From: Thiobacillus sp.
GTDB taxonomy: Bacteria; Pseudomonadota; Gammaproteobacteria; Burkholderiales; Thiobacillaceae
Direction: 5' to 3'
NCBI RefSeq assembly: GCF_018780105.1
Contig: NZ_JADMKC010000004.1
Location: forward strand, 62,001-126,000
DNA: 64,000 bases
Under the pieces are notes generated by a model that did not search any database, was not told where the DNA came from, and worked only from the letters and a program-made list of their open reading frames with translations. Position 1 is the stretch's first letter. Each line of letters opens with the position of its first letter. The translations under genes and the position numbers were made by a program. Shown piece by piece: positions 10,166-20,378 of this stretch.

Positions 10166-10740
10166 GGCTGGCGCGTTTCCAGCAGGCGTAGCCGCGCTTC
10201 CAGCCGCGCCGTATCGTCGGACAGGACATCGACCTCGCGGTTGAAGCGGCTAACATCGACGCCACGCGCCATCATGTCGGCTTCCTCCACCGCGTATTCG
10301 CTGGCATTGCGGCCCAAGGCTGCGGCGGCATCGGCAAGTCCGGCAAAGGCGCGGCGTCCGAAGGCGTGCAGGCGATGCGCGGCGATATCCCCGACCCACG
10401 GCGCGAGGTCGGCTTCGACATCCCATGACGCGGACTTGAATACGCGGTCGAGCGTGGCGAGCAATGCCGGGTCGCCGCTGTAATCGGCGTGGCGCAGCGC
10501 CTCGCGGCCAAAAAAGGGCAGACGGGCAATCAGCGCGGGCGTGGGTCGGATGGTGGCATCGGGGGTGTCGACGGGCGCTTCGGAAAAATAGCCGTCGTCG
10601 GCAATCCGGAAATCGGCCTGCGCCAGCGTCAGGTCGAAACGCACACCGGCACCCGCATGGCGCAACAGCGCGTCGGACGCGCCGGGCGTCTGGCGCAGCA
10701 GATGGTTCAGGCTGCGCTCGATCAGACCGGCTGTGATCAA
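10162..10740 (-). CDS. ubiJ: UbiJ-like SCP2-domain ubiquinone biosynthesis accessory protein
   Basis: SCP2-like N-terminus, position between ubiE and ubiB, 4-bp overlap with ubiB. Confidence 0.8.
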   Translation of the reverse strand: MITAGLIERSLNHLLRQTPGASDALLRHAGAGVRFDLTLAQADFRIADDGYFSEAPVDTPDATIRPTPALIARLPFFGREALRHADYSGDPALLATLDRVFKSASWDVEADLAPWVGDIAAHRLHAFGRRAFAGLADAAAALGRNASEYAVEEADMMARGVDVSRFNREVDVLSDDTARLEARLRLLETRQP

Positions 10741-10756
10741 CCCTTGAAGCCCCGCG

Positions 10757-11491
10757 TCACAATTTAAAACCTCGGTGAAGCGCGACGACGCCTGCGGTCA
10801 GATTGTGATAACTGACCTTGGCGAAGCCCGCGGCTTCCATCATGGTCTTGAGTTCTTCCTGTCCCGGATGCATGCGGATCGATTCGGCCAGATATTGGTA
10901 GCTGCCGGCATCGTTGGCGACGAGCTTGCCCATCAGCGGCAGCAGCTTGAATGAATACAGGTCGTAGGCCGGCTCCAGCGGTTTCCACACCTTGGAGAAC
11001 TCCAGCACCAGCAGGCGCCCGCCGGGCTTCAGCACGCGGTGCATCTCGGCCAGCGCCTGATCCTTGTGCGTCATGTTTCTGAGGCCGAAGGCCACCGACA
11101 CGCAATCGAAATAGTTCGAGGGAAACGGCAGCCGCTCGCCGTCGCATTGCACGGCGGGCGGGGTTTTGCCTTCGTTCAGCATGCGGTCGCGGCCTTCGCG
11201 CAGCATCGAGAAATTGATGTCGGTCAGCAGTACGGTGCCCGTCGCGCCGACTTCCTTCAGGAACAGTCGGGTGAGGTCGGCGGTGCCGCCGGCCACGTCG
11301 AGCACTTTCATCCCCGGCCGCAGCCCCGCCTGCGCCACGGCAAAGCGCTTCCACAGACGGTGCAGGCCGGCCGACATCAGGTCGTTCATTACGTCGTACT
11401 GCGCCGCGACGGAGTGGAAGACTTCGGCGACCTTGGCGGCCTTGTCGGACTCGGCCACCTGCTGGTAGCCGAAATGAGTGGTTTTATCCAT
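10757..11491 (-). CDS. ubiE: demethylmenaquinone/ubiquinone methyltransferase UbiE
   Basis: [57 protein letters not shown]; start set at MDKTTHFGY. Confidence 0.95.
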   Translation of the reverse strand: MDKTTHFGYQQVAESDKAAKVAEVFHSVAAQYDVMNDLMSAGLHRLWKRFAVAQAGLRPGMKVLDVAGGTADLTRLFLKEVGATGTVLLTDINFSMLREGRDRMLNEGKTPPAVQCDGERLPFPSNYFDCVSVAFGLRNMTHKDQALAEMHRVLKPGGRLLVLEFSKVWKPLEPAYDLYSFKLLPLMGKLVANDAGSYQYLAESIRMHPGQEELKTMMEAAGFAKVSYHNLTAGVVALHRGFKL

Positions 11492-11567
11492 GGCAGACGG
11501 ACTCTGGGAAACAGCTTGGAATTCTACCAGCGCACGGGCTGGCGCGGGTTTGACGTGCCCGGCGCGG

Positions 11568-11600
11568 GTGTCATTAATCATTCATATTACTGTCATAGTA
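11568..11600 (+). promoter_or_regulatory. Pho box (three 11-bp-spaced TCAT half-sites) upstream of phoB
   Basis: GTGTCATTAAT-CATTCATATTA-CTGTCATAGTA; TCAT cores at 11571, 11582, 11593, exact 11-bp phasing. Confidence 0.75.
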
Positions 11601-11631
11601 TGGCTATCTTTGAAACAGAGCTGGAGTCAGC

Positions 11632-12324
11632 ATGGCTGCCAATATTTTGCTGGTCGAAGATGAACCGGGTATTCAGGAACTCCTCAAATTCAATCTTGCG
11701 CAGGCCGGCCACTCGGTGACGGTGACGGGCGATGCCGAGAATGCGCTGAAATTTCTCAAAAGCAGCCTGCCCGACGTGATCCTGCTCGACTGGATGCTGC
11801 CCGGCATGTCGGGTATCGATCTCTGCAAGCGCCTGCGCAGCGACGAACGTTATCAGCCGATTCCGATCATCATGCTGACCGCGCGCGGCGAGGAACGCGA
11901 CAAGGTACTGGGTCTGGACACCGGCGCCGACGACTACATCACCAAGCCGTTTTCGCCGCGCGAACTGGTGTCGCGCATCAAGGCCGTGCTGCGCCGCCGC
12001 GCGCCGCAAATGACCGACGAACCGGTGGAGGTCAACGGCCTGCGGCTTGACCCGACCAGTCACCGGGTGATCGGCAAGGGCCAGTCGCTCGATCTGGGGC
12101 CGACCGAGTTCCGCCTGCTGCATTTCTTCATGACCCACACCGAGCGCGTCTATTCGCGTGCCCAACTGCTCGATCAGGTGTGGGGCGACGATGTATTTGT
12201 CGAGGAGCGCACGGTCGACGTGCACATTCGCCGCCTGCGACTGGCGCTCGAACCTTCCGGCCATTCCGAGCTGATCCAGACGGTGCGCGGCTCGGGCTAT
12301 CGCTTCTCGGCTGAAGTGGGATAA
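11632..12324 (+). CDS. phoB: phosphate regulon response regulator PhoB
   Basis: Receiver domain ([20 protein letters not shown]) and OmpR-type winged helix ([14 protein letters not shown]); followed by PhoR. Confidence 0.93.
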   Translation: MAANILLVEDEPGIQELLKFNLAQAGHSVTVTGDAENALKFLKSSLPDVILLDWMLPGMSGIDLCKRLRSDERYQPIPIIMLTARGEERDKVLGLDTGADDYITKPFSPRELVSRIKAVLRRRAPQMTDEPVEVNGLRLDPTSHRVIGKGQSLDLGPTEFRLLHFFMTHTERVYSRAQLLDQVWGDDVFVEERTVDVHIRRLRLALEPSGHSELIQTVRGSGYRFSAEVG

Positions 12325-12348
12325 TCGCGGCACTCGGGGTTTCAAGGG

Positions 12349-13698
12349 GTGATCGACATGGGTTTCTGGTGGCGTCCGCTCAGCGTACTCGCTGGCGTGT
12401 TGCTGGTGGCACTGATGCTGTGGGCGGGCTCGGGTGCGGTGACCGCGCTGACGTTCCTGGTCGGTATCCAGGCCGCGGTGATGTTGCGCCGGTTGTGGCA
12501 GGAATACCGCCTGTCGCGCTGGCTGGAATCTCCCGATGAAGTGACCCCACCCGAAGCAATGGGCACCTGGGGCGATATTTTTTACCGCCTCGAAAAACTC
12601 CAACGCCGACAGCGCGACAGCCGCAGCGAACTCACCAACGCGCTGGAGCAGTTCGAGCACGCTGCCCAGGCGGTGCCCGACGGCATGGTCATCCTCAACG
12701 GCAACGACCAGATCGACTGGTGCAATCCCGCCTCGCGCAAATACATGGGCCTGGATTGCGAGCGCGACCGCGGCCAGTTCATTCGCTACCTGCTGCGTCA
12801 GGCGCACTTTCTGGAGTTTCTCGACGCCGCCGATTATTCACGGCGGTTGGTTTGCAAATCGCCGCTGAACCGCGAAATTACCCTGTCGCTACAACTGGTG
12901 CCGTTCGGCGAAGCCAAGAAATTGCTGGTGGCGCGCGACATCACCGAACTGGAACGCGTCGATGCCGTGCGGCGCGACTTCATCGCCAACGTCTCGCATG
13001 AACTGCGCACGCCGCTCACCGTCGTCGGCGGCTTCGTCGAAACCCTGGCCGATGCGACCACGCTGCCCGCCGCAGACACGCGCCGCTATTTTGCCCTGAT
13101 GCTCGACAACACCCGGCGCATGCAGCACTTGCTGGATGACTTGCTGACCCTGTCGCGGCTGGAAAGCGCCGATCACAGCCTGAAGGACGAATCGGTCAAC
13201 GTGCCGGAGCTGGCGCAGGCATTGGCGGCCGAGGCCGAATCGCTGAGCGGCGGCCGCCACCGGGTTCATCTCGAAGTCGCCAGCGATGCCAAACTGCGCG
13301 GCAGCCTGCAGGAAATCCGCAGCGCGCTCGGCAACCTGGTGTCCAATGCCGTGCGCTACACGCCGGACGGCGGCGACATCACGCTGTCCTGGCAGATGAA
13401 GGACAACGAAGGCGTGTTTGCCGTGACCGATACCGGTGAAGGCGTCGCCGCCGAACACATTCCACGCCTCACCGAGCGGTTTTACCGGGTGGACCGCAGT
13501 CGCTCGCGCGAAACCGGCGGCACCGGCCTCGGACTCGCCATCGTCAAGCACGTGCTCACGCGCCATAGCGCACGCCTGACCATCCAGTCGACCCCGGGCA
13601 AGGGCAGCACGTTTGCCGCGGTGTTCCCCAAATCGCGCCTGATCGAGGCGTCGCCTTCCGCTACGGTGATTCCGTTTCCGGCGCAAGCCGTCGGCTGA
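12349..13698 (+). CDS. phoR: phosphate regulon sensor histidine kinase PhoR
   Basis: PAS region, H-box NVSHELRTPLTVVGGFVETL, N/G boxes (NAVRYTPDGG, GTGLGLAIVKH). Confidence 0.93.
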   Translation: MIDMGFWWRPLSVLAGVLLVALMLWAGSGAVTALTFLVGIQAAVMLRRLWQEYRLSRWLESPDEVTPPEAMGTWGDIFYRLEKLQRRQRDSRSELTNALEQFEHAAQAVPDGMVILNGNDQIDWCNPASRKYMGLDCERDRGQFIRYLLRQAHFLEFLDAADYSRRLVCKSPLNREITLSLQLVPFGEAKKLLVARDITELERVDAVRRDFIANVSHELRTPLTVVGGFVETLADATTLPAADTRRYFALMLDNTRRMQHLLDDLLTLSRLESADHSLKDESVNVPELAQALAAEAESLSGGRHRVHLEVASDAKLRGSLQEIRSALGNLVSNAVRYTPDGGDITLSWQMKDNEGVFAVTDTGEGVAAEHIPRLTERFYRVDRSRSRETGGTGLGLAIVKHVLTRHSARLTIQSTPGKGSTFAAVFPKSRLIEASPSATVIPFPAQAVG

Positions 13699-14149
13699 GG
13701 GCCGTTGCCAGCTGCATGAGGTCGGGCGCAGCGTGGCGTTTGCCATGAAGCGTTTTCTGCCCCCACACCGGGTTGGGGAAATGCGGATCATCGGCAAAAC
13801 GCGGAATCACATGCCAGTGCAGATGCGGCACCACATTGCCGAGCGAGGCGAGGTTGATCTTGTCGGGCTGCATCACCTCCACCAGCGCCGCTTCGGTAGC
13901 GAACACCACGCGCATCAAAGTCGATTGATCGGCAGCGGACAGATCGGTCATTTCCTTCACGTGCGCATTCAGGATCACCCGCAAGAAGCCGGGGTAGTCC
14001 GGCTCGTCGGCCAGCACCACACGGCAGAAATCATTGCGCCACAACACCGTGCCAGCATCGGTCTGGCAGAGCGTGGTTCTTGACGCTTCAGCGTCTTTAG
14101 AACCACGGCCTACCCCTTGCGGGCAGAGCGGGCAAACGGGAAGCGTCAT
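13661..14149 (-). CDS. HIT family protein
   Basis: Histidine triad HLHWHV; N-terminal CPLC; start at ATG 14149 inside longer ORF. Carries an in-frame insertion (see finding). Confidence 0.88.
   Translation of the reverse strand: MTLPVCPLCPQGVGRGSKDAEASRTTLCQTDAGTVLWRNDFCRVVLADEPDYPGFLRVILNAHVKEMTDLSAADQSTLMRVVFATEAALVEVMQPDKINLASLGNVVPHLHWHVIPRFADDPHFPNPVWGQKTLHGKRHAAPDLMQLATALSRRLAPETESP
14065..14130 (-). repeat. REP-like palindromic insertion with 9-bp direct duplication inside HIT gene
   Basis: ggcagagcg at 14065-14073 and 14122-14130; stem GTGGTTCT/AGAACCAC (14073-14080/14099-14106) plus inner GACGC/GCGTC; CTAC (GTAG on minus) at 14110-14113. Confidence 0.7.
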
Positions 14150-16143
14150 GGCGTCTCCTTGAACGAGGGGTCGATGCGCCGCCAGCGAAACGGCGCTTTC
14201 AGGATGGCCAGCAGCCCACGGCCCAGCAGCTCGCCGGAGCCGCGCGCCGATGTGCGGGTGGCGCGCAAGGCCATGTAGAACGCCAGCGAGAAGCTGACGC
14301 TGAGGTTGACCATGCCGATCAGCAGAACGCCGGCGATGGAGACCAGCACGACGTGCAGCGGCAGTTGCCAGTCGAGTATTTGCCAGGCGTAGCCAAGGTT
14401 GGCGGCCGAAAAGGCGATATGGCGGATGTCGAGCGGCAAACCGGCCAGCGCGCCGAAGGCACTGGTGAGGCCGAGATAGAAGCCGAAAAACACGTTGCCC
14501 ATGACGCCGCCGAGATGCTCGCGCAGATAGTCGACAACGCGCGCCCACAAGCGCGCGCCCATGAGGCGTGGGGGCAACTTAAGCCGTAGCAGCCGCTCGG
14601 GAATGCGCTGGTAAATGGTTTTGTTGTCGTAGTAGCCGCTGACGATGCCGGAGAGGAACAGGCCGACGCCGGCCACCGCAGCGTAAAACAGGGTGCCGGT
14701 GCCGAGCGGATGTATCTCGGCCAGCAGATGATGGGCCTTGTCGATGCTCACCGCGTGATGGCCCGAGAAATCGAGCGCCAGCGCGATCGCAACCGCCGTG
14801 GCAAACGCGAACAGCATGTTGCCGAGGATGGCCGCAGCCTGGGAGCGCCACACCTTGTCGGCGAATTCGTCGATCAGTTTCTGCCTTGCCGCGTGGCTGC
14901 GTACTTCGGCCAGCGTGTGGGCGAACAGGCTGGCGGTCATCGCCGGCTGCTTGGTGGCAATGGTCAGGTGCAGCACATAGATCAGCACGAAGCCGAGCGC
15001 GTAATTCAGGCTGACCAGCAGGGCTTCCTGCAGCGGTGCAAGGTGCAGTGCGAGCACACGCGATTTCAGCAGAGCCATGCCGGCGATGACGACGCCCGCG
15101 CCGCTGGCCGACCAGAACATCCGCTTCAGCGCCGCGCTGCCTTCGGCCACGTAGTGTTCGCCGGTCTGGCTGGCGAACAGGCTGATCTGGCGCGCAAGAC
15201 GGCCACCGGTGTCGCGCAGCAGGCTGCTGACGCGGTAGCGTTCGGCGCTGGTTTCGACCAGCTCGAAAAACAGCGCGACCAGCGGTGCGTAGTCGGCAAC
15301 CGCACCGGCGGCCGCTTCATCGATCAGGCCGATCAGCGTACGCATGCGTCGCATTTGCTGAGACAGCCGCAGCGACTGCAGAGTGAGTTCGATGCTGGTG
15401 CCGGTTTCGTTCTTGCGGCGGCGCACCCGGTCGAGCGCGGATTCGCATTGATCGATCAGGACGTCGATCTGCCGGGTGTCGCCTGCCTCGCCGCGCAGCC
15501 AGTCGTCTACCTCGTGGTGCAGCGCGAGAAACGGTGAATCGTATTCTTCCAGTGCGGGCTCGATGCGCAGCAACTCGGGATCGAGTCCGCCTGCTGCAAT
15601 GCGGTGGGCGAGCGAGCGGATGGCGTTGGTCAGTACCCCGGGCGGGTCGCGCTGGAACAGGCTATGCAACTGCAGCAATTCGCACAGGCGCGCCCACACG
15701 GCGGGATCGGAGTCGATCACCCACTCGCGGTCGCGCGGGGCGATTTGCGCATCGAGCCAGTCGCGTAGGTGGCTGGCGTCGTGCTCCGGCGGCAACAGCT
15801 TGAAGCCGATGCGGCGCTTGAGTTCGGCCGCAAACGAGCGGTAGGGCAGCAGACCCGCTTCGGTCAGCAGGCGGGTGGATTTCTTGGTGGCAAACAGGGT
15901 CGCCAGGTGTTCGCGCAACGCGTGGGTGTAGGCGGGCTGTTGCGTCAGGATGGTGACCAGCGTATCGAGCTTGGCGTGAGCGGCGGCGATCGGCTGGTTG
16001 GCGTGCAGACGCAGGTGAAACCACAGCCGCGTCAGCAGTGCGAGGTCGGCGGGTTGCGCCTCGGTCATGCGCTCCAGGGTCTGCGCGATGAAAGCGGCGG
16101 CTGGATTATCGAGGGCGGCGTCCCCGGGTTCGGCTACACCCAT
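14146..16143 (-). CDS. Gcr-type 'site-specific recombinase' family membrane protein
   Basis: Resembles the SpecificRecomb family: about 665 aa, soluble N-terminus, multiple C-terminal TM segments. Confidence 0.75.
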   Translation of the reverse strand: MGVAEPGDAALDNPAAAFIAQTLERMTEAQPADLALLTRLWFHLRLHANQPIAAAHAKLDTLVTILTQQPAYTHALREHLATLFATKKSTRLLTEAGLLPYRSFAAELKRRIGFKLLPPEHDASHLRDWLDAQIAPRDREWVIDSDPAVWARLCELLQLHSLFQRDPPGVLTNAIRSLAHRIAAGGLDPELLRIEPALEEYDSPFLALHHEVDDWLRGEAGDTRQIDVLIDQCESALDRVRRRKNETGTSIELTLQSLRLSQQMRRMRTLIGLIDEAAAGAVADYAPLVALFFELVETSAERYRVSSLLRDTGGRLARQISLFASQTGEHYVAEGSAALKRMFWSASGAGVVIAGMALLKSRVLALHLAPLQEALLVSLNYALGFVLIYVLHLTIATKQPAMTASLFAHTLAEVRSHAARQKLIDEFADKVWRSQAAAILGNMLFAFATAVAIALALDFSGHHAVSIDKAHHLLAEIHPLGTGTLFYAAVAGVGLFLSGIVSGYYDNKTIYQRIPERLLRLKLPPRLMGARLWARVVDYLREHLGGVMGNVFFGFYLGLTSAFGALAGLPLDIRHIAFSAANLGYAWQILDWQLPLHVVLVSIAGVLLIGMVNLSVSFSLAFYMALRATRTSARGSGELLGRGLLAILKAPFRWRRIDPSFKETP

Positions 16144-16149
16144 GCTTTA

Positions 16150-16308
16150 GGGCTCGTAAACGAATAACTTGCACGATTCTGGCCGCACTGACGGGCGCGC
16201 TGCCGCGTTGACAAACACTTGCATGGGACGGACATGCGGCGTGTTTGTCGCCTTGCATCGCATCCCGCCAGCACACCCATAATCGGCAAGCTATTCATTT
16301 ACGAACCC
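16150..16308. mobile_element. MITE-like element, 159 bp, with terminal inverted repeats and TTA flanks
   Basis: GGGCTCGTAAACGAATAACTTG vs reverse complement of right end GGGTTCGTAAATGAATAGCTTG; TTA on both sides (16147-16149, 16309-16311); internal hairpin GACAAACAC/GTGTTTGTC. Confidence 0.7.
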
Positions 16309-19300
16309 TTACAGCAGCACCCGCTCGATTCCGCCGTTGCCGACTTTGGCCAGATAACTTTCCATCCAGTTGTCGCCCAGCAACTGCTTTGCCAGTTCGA
16401 TCACGATGTAATCCGGTGTGGTGCCGGCGTCGTCGCTGTAGCGCGCCAGTCCCTGCAAGCAGGACGGGCAGGAGGTGAGGAGCTTGATCGGCGCCCCACC
16501 CGTGCCCAGCGCGGTGACACTGGAGCGGATTTCCTCTTCCTTGCGGAAGCGGATCTGCGTCGAGATGTCCGGGCGGGTGACGGCGAGCGTGCCGGATTCG
16601 CCGCAGCAGCGGTCGGACAAGGTTACACCGCCGCCGAGCAGGGCGTTGGCTACTTTCATCGGCGCGTGGGTCTTCATCGGCGTGTGACAGGGATCGTGAT
16701 AAAGAAATTTCTCGCCGGCCACATTGTCGAGCTTGACGCCTTTTTCCATCAGGTATTCGTGGATGTCGAGCAGGCGGCAGCCGGGGAATATCTTCTCGAA
16801 TTCGTATTTCAGCAGCTGGTCCATGCAGGTGCCGCACGACACGATCACGGTCTTGATGTCGAGATAGTTCAGCGTGTTGGCGACGCGGTGGAACAGCACG
16901 CGGTTGGCCGCGGTGATCGCCTCACCCTTGTCGGCCTGGCCGCCCGCGGTCTGCGGATAGCCACAGCACAGGTAGCCGGGCGGCAGCACGGTCTGTGCGC
17001 CGAGTTCGAACAGCATCGCCTGGGTGGCAAGGCCGACTTGCGAGAACAGCCGTTCCGAACCGCAGCCGGGGAAATAGAACACGGCGTCGGCGTCGTCCGA
17101 CAGCTTGGCCGGGTTGCGCAGCACCGGCACGATCGACGCATCTTCCAGGCCCAGCAGCGCGCGTGAGGTCTTCTTCGGCAGGCCGCCCGGCATCGGCTTG
17201 TTGACCAGGTGGATCACCTGCGCCACCAGTTTGGGCTTGCCCAGCGAGGCGGGCGGGTTTTTGATCTGCGCCTGGATCAGCCCCAGGCGCTTGAACAGCG
17301 TGTTGCCCAGGCGCTGGCCGGCATAGCCCCACTCGATCAGCGGCTTGCGGATCGCCTTGATGGTGGTGGGATCGGTCGCGTTGAGGAAAGCCATCGACGC
17401 CCAGGTGCCGGGATTGAATTTCTTCTTGCCCTGCTTGCGCAGCATGTTGCGCATGGCGATCGAGACATCGCCGAAGTCGATGTCGACCGGGCAGGGGTTT
17501 TTGCACTTGTGGCACACCGTGCAGTGGTCGGCGACGTCGCTGAACTCGTCGAAATGCTTGATCGACACCCCGCGCCGGGTCTGTTCCTCGTACAGGAAGG
17601 CCTCAATCAGCAGCGAGGTGGCGAGAATCTTGTTGCGCGGGCTGTATAAAAGATTGGCGCGCGGGATATGGGTGTTGCACACCGGCTTGCACTTGCCGCA
17701 GCGCAGGCAGTCCTTGATCGAATCGGCGATGGCCTTGGTTTCGGAGGCTTCGAGGATGATCGACTCGGCTTCAAGCAGGCCGAACGAGGGTGTGTAGGCG
17801 TTGCGCAGATCGGCGCCGTGCAGCAGCTTGCCCTTGTTGAAGCGGCCTTGCGGATCGACCTTGGATTTGTAGTCGGCGAAGATCGCGATGGCGGCTTCGT
17901 CGAGGAATTCCAGCTTGGTCAAGCCGATGCCGTGCTCGCCCGAGATTACGCCGCCCAGATCGGTTGCCAGCGCCATGATGCGCGCGACCGCTGCATTGGC
18001 GGCCTGCAGCATGGCGTAGTCGTCGGAGTTGACCGGAATGTTGGTGTGCACGTTGCCGTCGCCGGCATGCATGTGCAGCGCGACGAAGACGCGGCTCTTC
18101 AATACGTCCTTGTGGAGGCTGTCGCAGGCTTCGAGGATGCGGGTGTATTCGCGGCCAACGAACAGCTGGTGCAGCTCGCGCCGCACTTCGCGCTTCCACG
18201 ACACCCGGATGTGCTTGTCGCGCAGGGCCTCGAAGGTGGTGAGGGGTGAGGGGGAAGCGGTGAGGGGTTCGGCAGGGGCATCCAAATGATCGAGATAGCC
18301 CGCCCAACGTGATTGAACAGAGGCGATCAGCGCCTGCGCCTGCGCCTGCTTTTCCGCGACTTTGTCCGGGTCGGCGATGGTGTCTTCGTCTTCCAGCAAG
18401 GGCAGCGGCGCGGCGAAGAACCCGGCCAGCGCGTCGAGCAGCTTCAATTTGTTGGTGATCGACAGCTCGATGTTGATGCGCTCGATGCCGTCGGTGTAAT
18501 CGCCCAGGCGCGGCAGCGGAATCACCACATCCTCGTTGATCTTGAAGGCATTGGTGTGCGCTGCGATGGCGGCGGTGCGGGCGCGGTCGAGCCAGAATTT
18601 CCTGCGGGTCTCGGCCGACACCGCGATGAAGCCTTCGCCGCCGCGCGCGTTGGCGAGCTGGACAATTTTGGATGCCGCTTCGCCGACCGCGATTGCGTTG
18701 TCCGACACCACGTCGATCAGCAGCACCATGTTTGGCCGCGTGCTGCGCGGCGCCTTGGTGGCGTAGCCGACCGCTTTCACGTAGCGCGCGTCGAGATGTT
18801 CCAGTCCGGCGAGCAGAACGTCGGGGTGGGCGTCGCAATAGTCCTTGATTTCGACAATTGCCGGCGTGGCTTCGCGTGCGCTGCCGAAAAACTCCAGGCA
18901 CACGGTGCGGCCGTGCGCCGGCAGGCGATGCAGGATGAAGCGTGCGGAGGTGATCAGGCCGTCGCAGCCTTCCTTCTGGATGCCGGGCAGGCCGGCGAGG
19001 AATTTGTCGGTGACGTCCTTGCCGAGACCGGTTTTGCGGAACCGGCTGCCGGGGATGATGAGGATTTCCGGCGAACCTTTCGGCGTCTTGCCGTCGGCGG
19101 CGAAACGGCGAATTTCGAACGTGGCCGAGACGACATCGTGGATCTTGCCGAGGTTGTGGTCGAGCCGGCTGACTTCGATCCAGTCGGCGTCCGGCGTCAC
19201 CATCTTCCACGACACCAGGTTGTCGAGCGCAGTGCCCCACAGCACCGCCTTCTTGCCGCCGGCGTTCATCGACACGTTGCCGCCAATGGTCGAGGCGTCG

Positions 19301-20100
19301 GCCGAGGTCGGGTCGACTGCGAACACTCGCCCGGCGGCGTCGGCCGCTTCCATCACCCGCTTGGTCACCACGCCGGCGCCGCAGTGGATGGTGGCAACCT
19401 CGAACTCGCAGCCCGGCAGGTGCTGCATTTCCACCGCGCTCATGAATTCCAGCTTTTCGGTGTTGATCACCGCAGCACTAGCGGTCAGCGGAATGGCGCC
19501 GCCGGTGTAGCCGGTGCCGCCGCCGCGCGGGATGATGGTGAGATCGAGCTCGACCAGCCCGGCCACCAGCGCCGCCATTTCGGTTTCGGTGTCGGGTGTC
19601 AGCACCACGAAGGGATATTCGACGCGCCAGTCGGTGGCGTCCGTAACGTGCGAGACGCGCGCCAGGCCGTCGAAGCCGATGTTGTCGCGGCGGGTGACGC
19701 CTGCCAGACGGCGCAGGATGCGCGCGCGCAGATCGGCAGTGTCGGCGAACCAGGCCTCGAATTCGCGGACGGCGCGTTCGGCGGCCGCCAGCAACTGACC
19801 CACCAGTTCGTTACCCTGGCGGCGCGTTTCGATGGCATGCAGCCGATGACGCAAGGCGTCGACCAGCATCTTGCGCCGCTTGGGATTGGCCAGCAGGTCG
19901 TCTTCCAGATAAGGGTTGCGCCGTACCACCCAGATGTCGCCCAGCACCTCGAACAGCATGCGTGCCGAACGCCCGGTCTTGCGCTCGCCGCGCAGCGTAT
20001 TGAGCACGTTCCACGCGTCGCTGCCCAACAGGCGGATGACGATCTCGCGGTCGGAAAACGAGGTGTAGTTGTAGGGGATTTCGCGCAGGCGTGCGGTCAT
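16309..20100 (-). CDS. large FAD/FMN-binding oxidoreductase (GlcD-like FAD domain, Fe-S and CCG domains)
   Basis: FAD-binding [33 protein letters not shown]; Fe-[12 protein letters not shown] and [15 protein letters not shown] motifs [10 protein letters not shown] and CCGESG. Start at [12 protein letters not shown]. Confidence 0.85.
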   Translation of the reverse strand: MTARLREIPYNYTSFSDREIVIRLLGSDAWNVLNTLRGERKTGRSARMLFEVLGDIWVVRRNPYLEDDLLANPKRRKMLVDALRHRLHAIETRRQGNELVGQLLAAAERAVREFEAWFADTADLRARILRRLAGVTRRDNIGFDGLARVSHVTDATDWRVEYPFVVLTPDTETEMAALVAGLVELDLTIIPRGGGTGYTGGAIPLTASAAVINTEKLEFMSAVEMQHLPGCEFEVATIHCGAGVVTKRVMEAADAAGRVFAVDPTSADASTIGGNVSMNAGGKKAVLWGTALDNLVSWKMVTPDADWIEVSRLDHNLGKIHDVVSATFEIRRFAADGKTPKGSPEILIIPGSRFRKTGLGKDVTDKFLAGLPGIQKEGCDGLITSARFILHRLPAHGRTVCLEFFGSAREATPAIVEIKDYCDAHPDVLLAGLEHLDARYVKAVGYATKAPRSTRPNMVLLIDVVSDNAIAVGEAASKIVQLANARGGEGFIAVSAETRRKFWLDRARTAAIAAHTNAFKINEDVVIPLPRLGDYTDGIERINIELSITNKLKLLDALAGFFAAPLPLLEDEDTIADPDKVAEKQAQAQALIASVQSRWAGYLDHLDAPAEPLTASPSPLTTFEALRDKHIRVSWKREVRRELHQLFVGREYTRILEACDSLHKDVLKSRVFVALHMHAGDGNVHTNIPVNSDDYAMLQAANAAVARIMALATDLGGVISGEHGIGLTKLEFLDEAAIAIFADYKSKVDPQGRFNKGKLLHGADLRNAYTPSFGLLEAESIILEASETKAIADSIKDCLRCGKCKPVCNTHIPRANLLYSPRNKILATSLLIEAFLYEEQTRRGVSIKHFDEFSDVADHCTVCHKCKNPCPVDIDFGDVSIAMRNMLRKQGKKKFNPGTWASMAFLNATDPTTIKAIRKPLIEWGYAGQRLGNTLFKRLGLIQAQIKNPPASLGKPKLVAQVIHLVNKPMPGGLPKKTSRALLGLEDASIVPVLRNPAKLSDDADAVFYFPGCGSERLFSQVGLATQAMLFELGAQTVLPPGYLCCGYPQTAGGQADKGEAITAANRVLFHRVANTLNYLDIKTVIVSCGTCMDQLLKYEFEKIFPGCRLLDIHEYLMEKGVKLDNVAGEKFLYHDPCHTPMKTHAPMKVANALLGGGVTLSDRCCGESGTLAVTRPDISTQIRFRKEEEIRSSVTALGTGGAPIKLLTSCPSCLQGLARYSDDAGTTPDYIVIELAKQLLGDNWMESYLAKVGNGGIERVLL

Positions 20101-20378
20101 GCTGGCTGGGGTTCGGGCGTCGCGGGACGCGGCCGAATCGAACTGCTTCAAAGCAGCTATTTTACGGGATATGGACGCAAGCCGTGAGCCTCTGCCATCG
20201 TTAAAACCATCTGCGGCATAAGGGAAAAACGCCGCAGACCCCGTTGAATCCTTGAAAACTGGCTTTTGGCCAGCCAAAACGGCGATGTTTTAGGCTTGCG
20301 GCAGTAATTTCTCCGTCACACCATTCATTTGACCAAGCGTATGGCCGTATTAGAACAACGGGTACTAAGGAGATTGAT

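Noticed and set aside
14146-16143. Treating the Gcr 'site-specific recombinase' as evidence of a mobile island
   Set aside because: Family name is historical; the protein is a multi-TM membrane protein in a normal chromosomal context and has no visible recombinase catalytic motif.
18313-20187. 624-aa plus-strand ORF antisense to the FAD/FMN oxidoreductase
   Set aside because: Shadow ORF caused by high GC third positions of the real minus-strand gene; composition (H, Q, R, D rich) with no domain motifs.
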